Shown here piece after piece: positions 26,421 to 35,300 of a stretch of 56,469 bases of DNA. The position numbers were made by a program, and so were the translations under genes. Location: contig NZ_QTTQ01000013.1 of assembly GCF_003384935.1 (NCBI RefSeq), forward strand, positions 1 through 56,469, in the 5' to 3' direction. The stretch is from Lutibacter oceani. GTDB taxonomy: Bacteria; Bacteroidota; Bacteroidia; Flavobacteriales; Flavobacteriaceae. Within the stretch, counting starts at the first letter, position 1, and every line of letters begins with the position of its first letter. The notes under the pieces were generated by a model. It was not told the DNA's origin. It saw nothing but the letters and a program-made list of their open reading frames with translations, and ran no database searches.

Positions 26421-26696
26421 TTGCTTATTTACCTATTATACTATATATTTGTTCTATATCTGTTACCAAAATCACCCAAACCTGGGATTAACAATATTGA
26501 AAATGTATCTAAAAAGCACGAGTTTAATAAGCTCTATGTGCATATTATGTGTTTAATGAAATATCTATTGAATACTATTCAACCTAACAATCAGTTTACA
26601 ACGCGTTTAAATGAGTTATTTATTAAATATCCCAATGTTGAACCTAATGTATTAGAAATAAAGCCTGATTGTGATAAAGAACCATTATGGCAATAG
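26421..26696 (+). pseudogene. C-terminal remnant of an Abi_2-family abortive-infection protein
   Basis: 91-aa frame. From about residue 30 onward (KHEFNKLYVHIMCLMKYLLNTIQPNNQFTTRLNELFIKYPNVEPNV... EPLW) it matches the C-terminus typical of Abi_2 (AbiD/AbiF-type) proteins, which end in a similar FxxRLxxLLxKYPN...EPLW pattern. Full members are about 300 aa, so at least two thirds are missing. The hydrophobic first 20 residues look like out-of-context sequence. It lies directly upstream of the Argonaute-like remnant, so this spot is a decayed defence locus. Confidence 0.55.
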
Positions 26697-26716
26697 TTTA
26701 AAACACCTAACTGCTT

Positions 26717-27016
26717 ATGCAAGAACACCTCAAAATAAACATACTAAATTTTAAATGGCCAAGTAGCACACCTACCGATAGCTATCCATTTCCAATAAAA
26801 ATAAAAATGAGCAGTCTAGATGAAGATGCATTTGAAGATGTTGAGGTCACTGAAGAATTATTAACACAAGTATATCAATTCAGTAGAATGTATTGGAAAT
26901 CCCTACGGCAGCAAAACGTACCTATCACTATAAAGTATCCCGAAATGATTGTACAAATAGTGCCGCTTTTTAATACCGGCATCTCTGAATATGCTAAAGA
27001 TAAATTAGGTTCCTAA
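26717..27016 (+). pseudogene. C-terminal remnant of a prokaryotic Argonaute (PIWI end), frameshifted
   Basis: 99-aa frame. QVYQFSRMYWKSLRQQNVPITIKYPEMIVQIVPLF has the layout of the PIWI-domain end of prokaryotic Argonautes (YxSWRS...PVTIxYPELIA). Full pAgos are 700 aa or more, so only the end is left. The frame ends KDKLGS; adding one T after TTA (near 27009) would read KDKLWFL, the hydrophobic end expected for such proteins, so a 1-nt deletion has probably also destroyed the C-terminus. Identification is from remembered patterns. Confidence 0.5.
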
Positions 27017-27034
27017 AGAAATATTATTAGAATT

Positions 27035-28825
27035 ATGATAATAAATAACAAAAAATCAATAGCTGTACTACCATTTCAAAATATGAGCTCCAATAAAGAA
27101 AACGAATATTTTTGCGATGGTTTAACGGAGGAAATAATAAATGCATTAGCAAAAATTAAAGAACTATCAGTAACATCTCGTACATCTTCATTTTATTTTA
27201 AAGGCAAAAAAGTGACAGCAAAGGAAATAAAAGAGAAGCTTAATGTGGCTACATTTATTGAAGGTAGTGTTAGATTGTCTAAAAATAATATGCGCATAAC
27301 TGTACAGATGATAGATACTGTTGAAGATTTTCATTTTTGGTCAGAAACCTTTGATAAAAATCCAGAAGATATTTTTCAGATACAAGATGAAGTTAGCTTA
27401 TTTATTGCAGAAAAATTGCGCGAACATATAGGTCATCTTGAAATTGAAGAAAAATTAGTAGCACCTATAGATGTACCAGTAGAAATTTATAGAGAATATT
27501 TGAAAGGAAGATATTATTTAATGAAATTTGATTATGAAAATATAGTTAAATCCTTCTCAATATTTGATAATATTATCAGAAAGGAGCCTAATTTTCCTAA
27601 TCCATACTTAGATGTCAATTTAGGATATGCTTATATGGGTACTTTAGGCTTGCTACCTGCTTACGAAGCCTTTCAGAAAGCGCAACCATATTTACAAAAA
27701 GCTATATATCTTGACCCTAATTCAGCCAGAACGCAATTAAACTTATCATATATAGAATGCTGGCAAAAGTGGGATTTACAGAAAGCTTATGAACATGCAA
27801 ATAACGCTTTAGATTTTCAACCAGCAGATGATATTTACCTTACCATTTCTAACTATTTAACTGTTGAAGGTAAATTAGATTCAGCACAAAACTATTTAGA
27901 TAAAGCATTACAATTAGATCCTTTTTCTGCAATGAATCATCATTATAAAGGATTCTTACTTTATCTTCAAGAAGAATATAAGAATGCAATACCTTATTTA
28001 CAAAAAGCTTTAGAGTTAAACAGCTCTTTACCTTTTCCACCATTATATATAGGGGAATGCTTGTTTTTAACTGGTAAACATCAGGATGCGTTAACCTATT
28101 ACAAAAATTTAGAAGGAGTTCCAGTAACTGACCTTACTCAACTGGGTGGTTTGGCAATGTGCTATGCTATAATGAACGATCTTGAAAAATGTAATGAAAA
28201 GATAAAAACATTGGAAAACTATTTAGCATCTGAAAAGATGGATAAGGCTTTTAACTTCTTAATTTTAGTAAATGTATTATTAGGTAATTACGATAAGGCA
28301 ATAGATTTTGTAGAACAAGCTTTTCAAAACCATTTGCCTTTAGTTTTATTGTTAAATACTGAACCTATTGTAAAGCCAATAAAAAACCTCGAACGTTTTA
28401 AAAACATTATGCTAAAAGCAATTCCTGATAATGTAAACTATAAGCAGAAAAAAAAGTATAAACAAGCATTACTGAATAGTGATGAAATTGAGAAGTACAC
28501 AAAAGACTTAGAGCAGATTATGATGGATTATAAACTATATTTAAATCCAGATCTTTCTTTAAAGGATCTATCGTCTTACTTAGAACTTCCCGCAAATTAC
28601 GTCTCTCAATTATTAAACCAAGGTTTTGATAAAAACTTCTCAGAATATGTAAATACCTTTAGACTAAATGAGTTTAAAGAGCGTGTTCTTTTAGAAGAAA
28701 ACAAAGCGTTGACCATTATGGCCGTAGCTTACGATAGTGGTTTTAACTCTAAAACAGTGTTTAACACCTTTTTTAAAAAAATGGAAGGCACAACACCAAA
28801 TACTTACCTTAAAAATATCAATTAG
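27035..28825 (+). CDS. AraC-family regulator with FlgO-like N-terminus and TPR domain
   Basis: 596 aa. The N-terminus (KSIAVLPFQNMSSNKENEYFCDGLTEEIINALAKI... TFIEGSVRLSKNNMRITVQMID... FHFWSETFDK) is the TolB-N/FlgO-like domain common before TPRs. Several tetratricopeptide repeats follow (about residues 190-420). The C-terminus (about 510-596) is an AraC helix-turn-helix pair with DLSSYLELPANYVSQLLNQ and MAVAYDSGFNSKTVFNTFFKKMEGTTPNTYLK. It should be a cytoplasmic transcription factor. A near-palindromic site sits 5 nt after its stop and again at 33273, making the CPBP and dehydrogenase genes likely targets. Confidence 0.88.
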   Translation: MIINNKKSIAVLPFQNMSSNKENEYFCDGLTEEIINALAKIKELSVTSRTSSFYFKGKKVTAKEIKEKLNVATFIEGSVRLSKNNMRITVQMIDTVEDFHFWSETFDKNPEDIFQIQDEVSLFIAEKLREHIGHLEIEEKLVAPIDVPVEIYREYLKGRYYLMKFDYENIVKSFSIFDNIIRKEPNFPNPYLDVNLGYAYMGTLGLLPAYEAFQKAQPYLQKAIYLDPNSARTQLNLSYIECWQKWDLQKAYEHANNALDFQPADDIYLTISNYLTVEGKLDSAQNYLDKALQLDPFSAMNHHYKGFLLYLQEEYKNAIPYLQKALELNSSLPFPPLYIGECLFLTGKHQDALTYYKNLEGVPVTDLTQLGGLAMCYAIMNDLEKCNEKIKTLENYLASEKMDKAFNFLILVNVLLGNYDKAIDFVEQAFQNHLPLVLLLNTEPIVKPIKNLERFKNIMLKAIPDNVNYKQKKKYKQALLNSDEIEKYTKDLEQIMMDYKLYLNPDLSLKDLSSYLELPANYVSQLLNQGFDKNFSEYVNTFRLNEFKERVLLEENKALTIMAVAYDSGFNSKTVFNTFFKKMEGTTPNTYLKNIN

Positions 28826-28830
28826 AATTT

Positions 28831-28852
28831 GTTCTGATTTTTAAAATAGAAC
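28831..28852. promoter_or_regulatory. palindromic operator before the CPBP gene (site 1)
   Basis: GTTCT-N12-AGAAC, with GATTTTTAAAAT between the arms. A second copy lies at 33273-33294 with 20 of 22 bases identical. In both places the site ends exactly 21 nt before a -7-like box (TATTTTTG at 28874-28881 here). It probably binds one regulator next to RNA polymerase; the adjacent AraC-TPR protein is the candidate. Confidence 0.65.
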
Positions 28853-28929
28853 GTTTACTTTTTGGCTTTTAAGTATTTTTGGTACACAGAAACATACGAC
28901 ATACATAATATTAATTAAAATAACATCTT

Positions 28930-29784
28930 ATGATCAATTCAATACCAAATAAGAAAGATGCCTGGAACACTATTTTTATATTTTTAGGAATAGTGACGGT
29001 TTTAAGCAGCATCTTTCATTATGCCATAGTAAATCTATATCCTTCAAGTACATATATAGGAGGTCTAATGTGGTGTCCAGCTTTGGCGGCTTTTTTAACT
29101 TTAAAAGTAAAAGGGAGGTCAGTACGTTCGTTACCATGGCAATGGGGTGATTGGAAATACATTAAGTTGTCCTATCTCGTTCCTTTTTTATATGTATTGG
29201 GGACCTATATCCTTATTTGGGTATTTGAATTTGGCAACATGGCAAGTTCAGAAACTGTTGTGGAATGGGCAAAAGAATTAGGTTTGGTAGGCATAGGCTC
29301 TTTATCTCCTTTTGCAGCAACCATCATAGCTATAGTTTTAATGGGCTCAGTAGGCGTTGCAAGAGCGATGGCTACCACCTTAGGGGAAGAGATTGGCTGG
29401 CGGGGATTCTTTATTTATGAACTACGAAAAGTAATGTCATTTAAAGGCGTATCATTATTTAGTGGTTTTATATGGGCATTGTGGCACTGGCCGATTATTG
29501 TGTATTATGGTAATAATGTAGTTCTGGAATTAGCATGCTTTTTTGTAGTGATTATATCTATGTCATTTATTATGACGTATTATACGTTTAAGTCTAATAG
29601 TTTATGGCCAGCAGCTATTTTCCATGCTGTTAGTAATGTGTATGTACAAAAAATATTTCCACCATTAACTGAACAAGTTGAAGGTAGTGAGTATTGGTTA
29701 GGAGAAAATGGAATTATGTTTGCTGTGGTAACACTTGTATTTGGTCTTATGTATTGGAAAAAAGGAATTAAAGAAAAACTATAA
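28930..29784 (+). CDS. CPBP-family intramembrane metalloprotease
   Basis: 284-aa polytopic membrane protein. CPBP (CAAX protease/bacteriocin-processing) motif 1 is LGEEIGWRGFF with E153, E154 and R158. Motif 2 is FIWALWHWPIIVY and motif 3 IFHAVSNV, supplying the zinc or catalytic residues. Eight or so hydrophobic segments surround them. Such proteases process prenylated proteins or peptides, or serve in immunity to bacteriocins; the substrate is unknown here. It has its own operator and promoter upstream (28831-28881). Confidence 0.9.
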   Translation: MINSIPNKKDAWNTIFIFLGIVTVLSSIFHYAIVNLYPSSTYIGGLMWCPALAAFLTLKVKGRSVRSLPWQWGDWKYIKLSYLVPFLYVLGTYILIWVFEFGNMASSETVVEWAKELGLVGIGSLSPFAATIIAIVLMGSVGVARAMATTLGEEIGWRGFFIYELRKVMSFKGVSLFSGFIWALWHWPIIVYYGNNVVLELACFFVVIISMSFIMTYYTFKSNSLWPAAIFHAVSNVYVQKIFPPLTEQVEGSEYWLGENGIMFAVVTLVFGLMYWKKGIKEKL

Positions 29785-29892
29785 ATAGATGTTAATCAAA
29801 AATATCATTTGTAAAGGACCTAACGAATAACCTTGGTAATCCTGCTAATTAGTTGTGGATTTGAACTCAGTAATTAAAATTTAAAAAATAAT

Positions 29893-30057
29893 TTTACTTT
29901 TAAGTGTATTATATTAGCAACAATAACTTCTTTTAGTAGCTATGTTAGAATTGGAGATTTAACTGGAATAAGTAACAGAAACATAAACAATGGCGAGCAT
30001 TATGTTTTACTTGAAAGAGAAGTCGAATCTATTGCTAAATCTGAAAAAAGATGCTCT
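29893..30057 (+). pseudogene. broken N-terminal part of a small exported protein
   Basis: An open frame without a visible ATG reads FKCIILATITSFSSYVRIGD and continues DLTGISNRNINNGEHYVLLEREVESIAKSEK before a stop. One extra A in the A-run near 30045-30050 shifts it: without it the frame would flow into KDALKAVDNITKEYKKEF of the cupin ORF. It looks like a small secreted protein that was cut, frameshifted and fused to another gene. Confidence 0.5.
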
Positions 30058-30454
30058 TAAGGCTGTTGATAATATAACAAAAGAGTATAAAAAGGAGTTT
30101 TTAAGAAATGTTAAAATATATATAAAAAGTAATGGTAAAAAAGTGAAAGTTGTTGGAGAGGTAAATGCAGAATACGTAAAATTGGTTAAAATAAAAGGAG
30201 AAGAAATCCCTTGGCACATTCATGGTAATGAAGACGAGTTATTTTATATCCTTGAGGGAGTACTTCTAATGAAATTAGAAAATAAACCAAGTTTTACAAT
30301 GAAAAAAGGAGACTTATTTGTAGTTCCAAAAGGAGTAAACCATAGATTTTCTTCAGTTAAAGAGTGTAAAATTATTCTGATTGAAAGTAAAACTACAAAA
30401 CATACCGGTAATAAAGTATTAAGCATTACAAAAAACATAAATCAACAATTCTAA
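29990..30454 (+). CDS. cupin-domain protein with a foreign N-terminus (chimeric ORF)
   Basis: 154 aa. Residues about 60-154 are a complete small cupin: EIPWHIHGNEDELFYILEGVL (motif 1 with His, His, Glu ligands) and FVVPKGVNHRF (motif 2). The first 55 residues (KDALKAVDNITKEYKKEFLRNVKIYIKSNGKKVKVVGE) do not belong to the cupin family. They continue the broken gene upstream once a 1-nt frameshift is undone. The natural cupin start has been lost at a junction around VGEVN. Whether a functional cupin is still made from an internal start is unclear. Confidence 0.65.
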   Translation: MASIMFYLKEKSNLLLNLKKDALKAVDNITKEYKKEFLRNVKIYIKSNGKKVKVVGEVNAEYVKLVKIKGEEIPWHIHGNEDELFYILEGVLLMKLENKPSFTMKKGDLFVVPKGVNHRFSSVKECKIILIESKTTKHTGNKVLSITKNINQQF

Positions 30455-30543
30455 TTCTAAGGTTTTAGGGGATAAATAAAAAAAATTAATTTTTTTTGTG
30501 ATTTTTTAAGTACTTCAAATACTAATAGCGTGTAATTTATATT

Positions 30544-31038
30544 TTGATGCGTACAAAAAAGGAATTTATTAAAGATATAAAAGTGAACGAAGGTATTATC
30601 TATAAAGTCTCAAGACTTTATACCAATACTGTTGAAGACCAGAAAGATTTATTTCAAGAAATAGTATATCAACTTTGGAAATCATATGGTTCATTTAAAA
30701 AAGAATCTATGGTAAGCACCTGGATGTATCGTATTGCATTAAATACTGCTATTAGTCATTTAAAAAAGGAAAAAAGAAAAGCAACTCGAGTAACTATAGA
30801 TCATTTTCTTTTAAACCACCCCGATGATATAAATACTGAAACAGAAGAACGAATTGCTCTTTTATATGCGCATATAAAAAAACTCAGTATGGTAGAAAGA
30901 GGTATTATACTTCTTTATTTAGAAGGAAAAAATTATGATGACATAGCTGCAATTACAGGTTTTACAAATACCAATGTTGGTACGCGATTAGCCAGAATTA
31001 AACAAAAATTAAAATCTCAAATTAACAATGGAAATTGA
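30544..31038 (+). CDS. ECF-type RNA polymerase sigma factor
   Basis: 164-aa sigma-70 family protein of the ECF class. Region 2 is seen in QKDLFQEIVYQLWKSYGSFKKESMVSTWMYRIALNTAISHLKKEKR, and region 4 in LSMVERGIILLYLEGKNYDDIAAITGFTNTNVGTRLARIKQKLK. Its last 11 nt overlap the next gene, whose product begins as a short cytoplasmic segment followed by membrane helices. This fits a sigma/anti-sigma-like pair. Target promoters are not known; an autoregulated upstream site was not identified. Confidence 0.9.
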   Translation: MMRTKKEFIKDIKVNEGIIYKVSRLYTNTVEDQKDLFQEIVYQLWKSYGSFKKESMVSTWMYRIALNTAISHLKKEKRKATRVTIDHFLLNHPDDINTETEERIALLYAHIKKLSMVERGIILLYLEGKNYDDIAAITGFTNTNVGTRLARIKQKLKSQINNGN

Positions 31039-31624
31039 AAATATGAAATCCCTTTGGGAAGATATGAGTCAGAAAGTTGACCAACAAAAAATATTAACCG
31101 ATAAGTTAATTCTTGATATGACTAAAGAACGTTATGACAGTAGAATACGTAGTATCTCGGTTCCAGAGACCGTAGGCGCTTTAATCTGTTTTGCTGCTGT
31201 CATTTACCTCGTTAGTAATTTTAGTTTACTAGATGTGTGGTACCTGGAACTATCGGGAGTTCTTACAATAGTTGCTTGTATACTATTACCTGTTCTTTCA
31301 TTAAAATCAATTAAAAGAATGAAGGGTATAAATATTTCTAAAAGCACGTATAAAGATTCATTAGCTAATTATGCTAAAGAAAAAGCAACGTTTATGCAAC
31401 TACAAAAAACGAGTTTTTATACTAGTTTTATAGTATTGATACTAGCTGTTATTTCTTTTGGCAAAATCATGAAAGGTATTGATTTATTTACAACAACAGA
31501 AAAACTGAATTGGTTAGTTCCTTCAGGAATTGGTGTCTTATTTATATTCACACAATGGGTCTTAAAAAAATATAAAAAAGCAGCTGATTCGGCAAATGAC
31601 ATACTAAAGGAATTAGAAGAATAA
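31028..31624 (+). CDS. membrane protein coupled to the ECF sigma factor (putative anti-sigma)
   Basis: 198 aa, overlapping the sigma gene by 11 nt. A cytoplasmic N-terminal region (MKSLWEDMSQKVDQQKILTDKLILDMTKERYDSRI) is followed by about four hydrophobic segments (VPETVGALICFAAVIYL, VLTIVACILLPVLSL, FIVLILAVISFG, SGIGVLFIFTQW). The arrangement and translational coupling suggest that it holds the sigma factor at the membrane, but it lacks a recognisable anti-sigma zinc motif. Confidence 0.65.
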   Translation: MEIENMKSLWEDMSQKVDQQKILTDKLILDMTKERYDSRIRSISVPETVGALICFAAVIYLVSNFSLLDVWYLELSGVLTIVACILLPVLSLKSIKRMKGINISKSTYKDSLANYAKEKATFMQLQKTSFYTSFIVLILAVISFGKIMKGIDLFTTTEKLNWLVPSGIGVLFIFTQWVLKKYKKAADSANDILKELEE

Positions 31625-31732
31625 TCCTATCAACATAATTTAATCACAAACAATATCGTAATGATTTCTATTCTGAATTTTATTCAGACAGGGAGATTAC
31701 GTTCAAATTCTAACAAAATTAAAACTTATAAC

Positions 31733-33133
31733 ATGAAAAAAATATATACATTACTAACCATACTTTTTCTCTCAGTAGCAAGCTATGCTCAAGACATTTC
31801 TGGGTTATGGAATGGAACAGTAAACATCAGCGAGGACAAATCCATTAACTTTATTTTCAACATAGCATATATAGGAACAGACTATGTAACTATTATTGAT
31901 ATTCCATCTCAAAGAGTATCTGGTTTAAAACCTCAAAAAACATTTTTAGAAAATGGTGTTCTATTTATTGATGGAGCAAACTTGGGAATAAAATATCAAG
32001 GAACGTTTAATAAAGACCTTCAACAGTTTGAAGGAAATTTTACAGAAGGAGTTAATGTGCTTCCTTTAAATTTGAAAAAAGGAGATATCAAACCTGAAAA
32101 AACGACTAAAAGACCTCAAGAACCTGTAAAACCTTATCCTTACCTAGAGGAAGACGTAGTTTTTGAAAATACAGAAGCTTCTGTGTCACTTTCTGGTACC
32201 TTGACATTGCCAAAGAAAAAAGGAAAATTTCCAGTCGTTATTTTAATTAGTGGCAGTGGTCCTCAGGATAGGGATGAAACAGTAGCCAATCATAAACCTT
32301 TTTGGGTACTTGCAGATTATTTAACACGTCAAGGCATTGCTGTGTTGCGCTATGATGATCGAGGTGTGGGAAGTTCAACAGGAAGCTTTAGCAATGCTAC
32401 AACAAAAGATTTTTCTACTGATGTACTTAGTGCTGTTGATTATTTAAAATCAAGAAGGGATATCGATGTAAATAATATTGGTTTAATAGGTCATAGTGAA
32501 GGTGGTATTATTGCACCATTGGTTGCCAACCAAACAAAAGATGTTTCTTTTATAGTATTACTTGCATCAACAGGAATTCCCGGAAGTGAAATATCACTGA
32601 TACAAGCAACAACCATGAGACCTTTTCCTGTGCCAGATGAAGCAGCTTACGAGCAGGCCATCAGAAAAGCGATTACAATTGCAGCATCATATAAAGAGTT
32701 ATCGGTAATAAAGAGCGAACTTTCTACTCATTACAACGCCACGATAGCTCCCATATTAAAGCCTTTAGTTGGAGATGATACGAAGGTTTCTCAGATCATT
32801 AACGGATTGATTGAAACGAGAACCACACCATGGATACGCTATTTTTACAACTATAACCCTGCTAATGAAATTGAAAAATTAAGCATCCCTGTATTATCTC
32901 TAAACGGGACAAATGATACACAAGTATCAGCAGAAATAAATCAAAAAGGCATTAAGGATGCATTGATTAAAGGAAAAAACAAGGACTATAAAATATTACA
33001 ATTGGAAGGTTTAAATCACTTTTTTCAAGAAAGTAACACTGGTAAAATGGATGAGTATAGTGCTATAGAACAGACGTTTTCTCCTTTAGCGCTCAAAGAA
33101 ATCTCAAATTGGATTATTCAGCACATGAGGTAA
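31733..33133 (+). CDS. exported alpha/beta hydrolase
   Basis: 466 aa from the ATG at 31733, chosen because it opens a clean signal peptide (MKKIYTLLTILFLSVASYAQ); the longer frame from 31661 adds 24 residues in front of it. An N-terminal β-rich domain of about 110 residues is followed by an α/β-hydrolase: ISGSGPQDRDE (oxyanion hole), GLIGHSEGGIIAPLVA (nucleophile Ser in GHSEGG), LSLNGTNDTQVS (acid) and LEGLNHFFQE (His). It resembles periplasmic dienelactone-hydrolase/prolyl-oligopeptidase-like esterases. Substrate unknown. Confidence 0.87.
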   Translation: MKKIYTLLTILFLSVASYAQDISGLWNGTVNISEDKSINFIFNIAYIGTDYVTIIDIPSQRVSGLKPQKTFLENGVLFIDGANLGIKYQGTFNKDLQQFEGNFTEGVNVLPLNLKKGDIKPEKTTKRPQEPVKPYPYLEEDVVFENTEASVSLSGTLTLPKKKGKFPVVILISGSGPQDRDETVANHKPFWVLADYLTRQGIAVLRYDDRGVGSSTGSFSNATTKDFSTDVLSAVDYLKSRRDIDVNNIGLIGHSEGGIIAPLVANQTKDVSFIVLLASTGIPGSEISLIQATTMRPFPVPDEAAYEQAIRKAITIAASYKELSVIKSELSTHYNATIAPILKPLVGDDTKVSQIINGLIETRTTPWIRYFYNYNPANEIEKLSIPVLSLNGTNDTQVSAEINQKGIKDALIKGKNKDYKILQLEGLNHFFQESNTGKMDEYSAIEQTFSPLALKEISNWIIQHMR

Positions 33134-33204
33134 TTGATGAGCCATCCGAATAAAAACACATTTCTACTTTAATCCAAAAACTCAGATAAAAATTCTGTTA
33201 TTTC

Positions 33205-33309
33205 AAAATAAAGGAAAAGGTTATACCTTACAGCTAGTAACCGATATTATGATTGAAGGTATGACCAAATTTGTACTGATTTTTAAAGTAGAACATTTAA
33301 TCTTCTAAA
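33205..33309 (+). pseudogene. possible C-terminal coding remnant
   Basis: A frame without a start reads FQNKGKGYTLQLVTDIMIEG and continues MTKFVLIFKVEHLIF to a stop. The YTLQ...DIMIEGMTKF pattern looks like the tail of a secreted enzyme-associated domain, but I cannot name it. It overlaps the operator at 33273-33294, so the coding match may be old sequence now used for regulation, or chance. Confidence 0.25.
33273..33294. promoter_or_regulatory. palindromic operator before the dehydrogenase gene (site 2)
   Basis: GTACT-N12-AGAAC, 20 of 22 bases identical to the site at 28831-28852. It ends 21 nt before a -7-like box CAACTTTG (33316-33323), exactly the same distance as at site 1. Identical spacing in two otherwise different promoters argues for a real binding site. 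Confidence 0.62.
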
Positions 33310-33340
33310 CATCTGCAACTTTGCCGTAAATTAATTCATT

Positions 33341-34300
33341 ATGAAAAAAGCAGTTTACACATCTTATGGCTCACCAGAAGTTATTCAAATTATTGATATT
33401 GAAAAACCAATACCAAATCCTCACGAAGTTTTAGTTAAAATTAAGGCTTCTTCAATTACAAGAGCAGACACCATGATGCGTCAAGGAACACCAAAATTTG
33501 GCAGATTAATCATAGGGCTTTTTAAACCCAAAAACACTGCTTTGGGTACTGGGTTTTCAGGTGTTGTGGAATCACTAGGTAATAAGGTTACCAAATTTAA
33601 AATAGATGATGAGGTTTTTGGTGAAAAACTTTTCAGCAATGGTACAAATGCTGAATATCTATGTATTTCTGAAGATTCGATAATAACCTTAAAGCCACAT
33701 AATATTTCGCATAAGCAGGCAGCACCTATCTGTGATGGTTTTTTAACATCTTATAGTTTTCTAAGGGATATAGGTAAGCTAAAGCAGGGACAGCATATTT
33801 TGGTGAACGGGGCTTCAGGAAGTCTAGGCACTGCAGCCGTTCAATTGGCAAAAAACATGGGAGCTACTGTAACCGGTGTATGCAGTACTAAAAATGTAGA
33901 TTTAGTAAAATCAATAGGAGCAGATTATGTGATTGACTATACAAAAAATGATTTTACCAAAATGAGAGATTATTTCGATATCGTTTATGATTCTGTGGGC
34001 AAAACAAATTACAGTAAATCCAAAAAAACTTTGAAAGCAAATGGAATTTTTATGACACCTGTCTTGGGCAGTAATGTTTTATGGTATTCAATTATTTCAC
34101 CAAAAAGAGTTAAATTTTCAGCAACAGGAATTAGAAAACAAAGGGATTTAAAAATGTTGCTAGCTGAATTAGTGACGTTTTTTAGCCAAGGGAAACTTAA
34201 TACTGTTATAGATAAAACATACAAATTAGAAAATATTATAGAGGCACATAAATACCTTGAAAGTGATCATAAAGTAGGAAATTTAGCAATCGTTAATTAA
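33341..34300 (+). CDS. NAD(P)H:quinone-oxidoreductase-like MDR dehydrogenase
   Basis: 319-aa medium-chain dehydrogenase/reductase without zinc ligands. The GroES-like half runs to about residue 125 (KIKASSITRADTMMRQG, GTGFSGVVESLGNKVTKFKIDDEV). The Rossmann half has GASGSLGTAAVQLAKNMGATVTGVCS and VIDYTKNDF. Members reduce quinones or alkenals with NADPH. It carries operator site 2 upstream and is followed 33 nt later by an α/β hydrolase, probably in the same transcript. Confidence 0.88.
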   Translation: MKKAVYTSYGSPEVIQIIDIEKPIPNPHEVLVKIKASSITRADTMMRQGTPKFGRLIIGLFKPKNTALGTGFSGVVESLGNKVTKFKIDDEVFGEKLFSNGTNAEYLCISEDSIITLKPHNISHKQAAPICDGFLTSYSFLRDIGKLKQGQHILVNGASGSLGTAAVQLAKNMGATVTGVCSTKNVDLVKSIGADYVIDYTKNDFTKMRDYFDIVYDSVGKTNYSKSKKTLKANGIFMTPVLGSNVLWYSIISPKRVKFSATGIRKQRDLKMLLAELVTFFSQGKLNTVIDKTYKLENIIEAHKYLESDHKVGNLAIVN

Positions 34301-34333
34301 CCATTTATCATCAATCAAAAAACGTACAGATCA

Positions 34334-35191
34334 ATGTTTTTTAAATCAAAAGAAGGGAAGGAAACAATCCTTGAGCTTTATAATCAAAAGCTAAAAGAAC
34401 TTTCTGTAGATTATTCTGAAAAATTACTGGAAACAAAATTTGGTAAGACCCATGTAATAATCGTCGGAGAGGTTCATTTACCGCCACTTATGCTAATACA
34501 TGGCACAGGAGGTTGTGCACCTTTAATGCTAGAATCATTTTCAAACTTATCTTCAAAATATTGCATTTATGCTATAGATGTACTGGCACAGCCAAACAAA
34601 AGTGCTGAAAACAGGTTGGATATGAAAACGCTGGATTACGGAAAATGGCTTATAGAAGTCATCATAAAATTAAGACTAAAAAACGTCACTTTAGTAGGGT
34701 TTTCTTTTGGAGGCTTCATAAGTTTAAAAGTGCTGGAGCTTAACGAAACCTCAATTAAAGAAGTGTTCCTAATAGCACCTGTATATATTGTAAACGGTAA
34801 TCCGTTGGTTAATTTATGGAAGCTGTTCATCCCTTTAAAAAAGTTTATAAAAACACATGACAATAAAAAGATAAAACGAGCCATGGACGCGCTTTTTTCA
34901 GAATATGATGCCTTTACATTGCAATTTTTAGCAAGTACATTTCAGCATTGCCATATAGATTTCTCTCCTTTACCTATAATATTAAAGCAGAGGGCAAATA
35001 GTATAAAAACACCAATTACCATTTTTGCGGCAAAAAAAGATATCATGTTTCCAGGTATTAAAATGATAAAAAGAGCTAAAAGAATTTTTCCTTCATTAAA
35101 GGAAACGGTATTGCTAAAAAACGCTAAACATGTACCTAACAATAAAGATTTTAAACTAATAGAAAATATAATATTAAAAAGATTAGACTAA
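34334..35191 (+). CDS. alpha/beta hydrolase
   Basis: 285-aa cytoplasmic α/β hydrolase. Visible are the oxyanion segment LMLIHGTGGCAPLM, nucleophile elbow GFSFGGFIS (Ser in GxSxG), the acid region IFAAKKDIMFPG, and the terminal histidine KNAKHVPN. It follows the quinone oxidoreductase by 33 nt and may act with it under the shared operator at 33273. The substrate is unknown. Confidence 0.85.
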   Translation: MFFKSKEGKETILELYNQKLKELSVDYSEKLLETKFGKTHVIIVGEVHLPPLMLIHGTGGCAPLMLESFSNLSSKYCIYAIDVLAQPNKSAENRLDMKTLDYGKWLIEVIIKLRLKNVTLVGFSFGGFISLKVLELNETSIKEVFLIAPVYIVNGNPLVNLWKLFIPLKKFIKTHDNKKIKRAMDALFSEYDAFTLQFLASTFQHCHIDFSPLPIILKQRANSIKTPITIFAAKKDIMFPGIKMIKRAKRIFPSLKETVLLKNAKHVPNNKDFKLIENIILKRLD

Positions 35192-35300
35192 CATTTAACC
35201 ATTTTAAAAAATGAAAGTAAAAGTACAGTTCTTGATAGTAACGATATTAATTTTATAGTTGTTGGAATATCAAACAAAAACAACTAAATATATTTGACTT

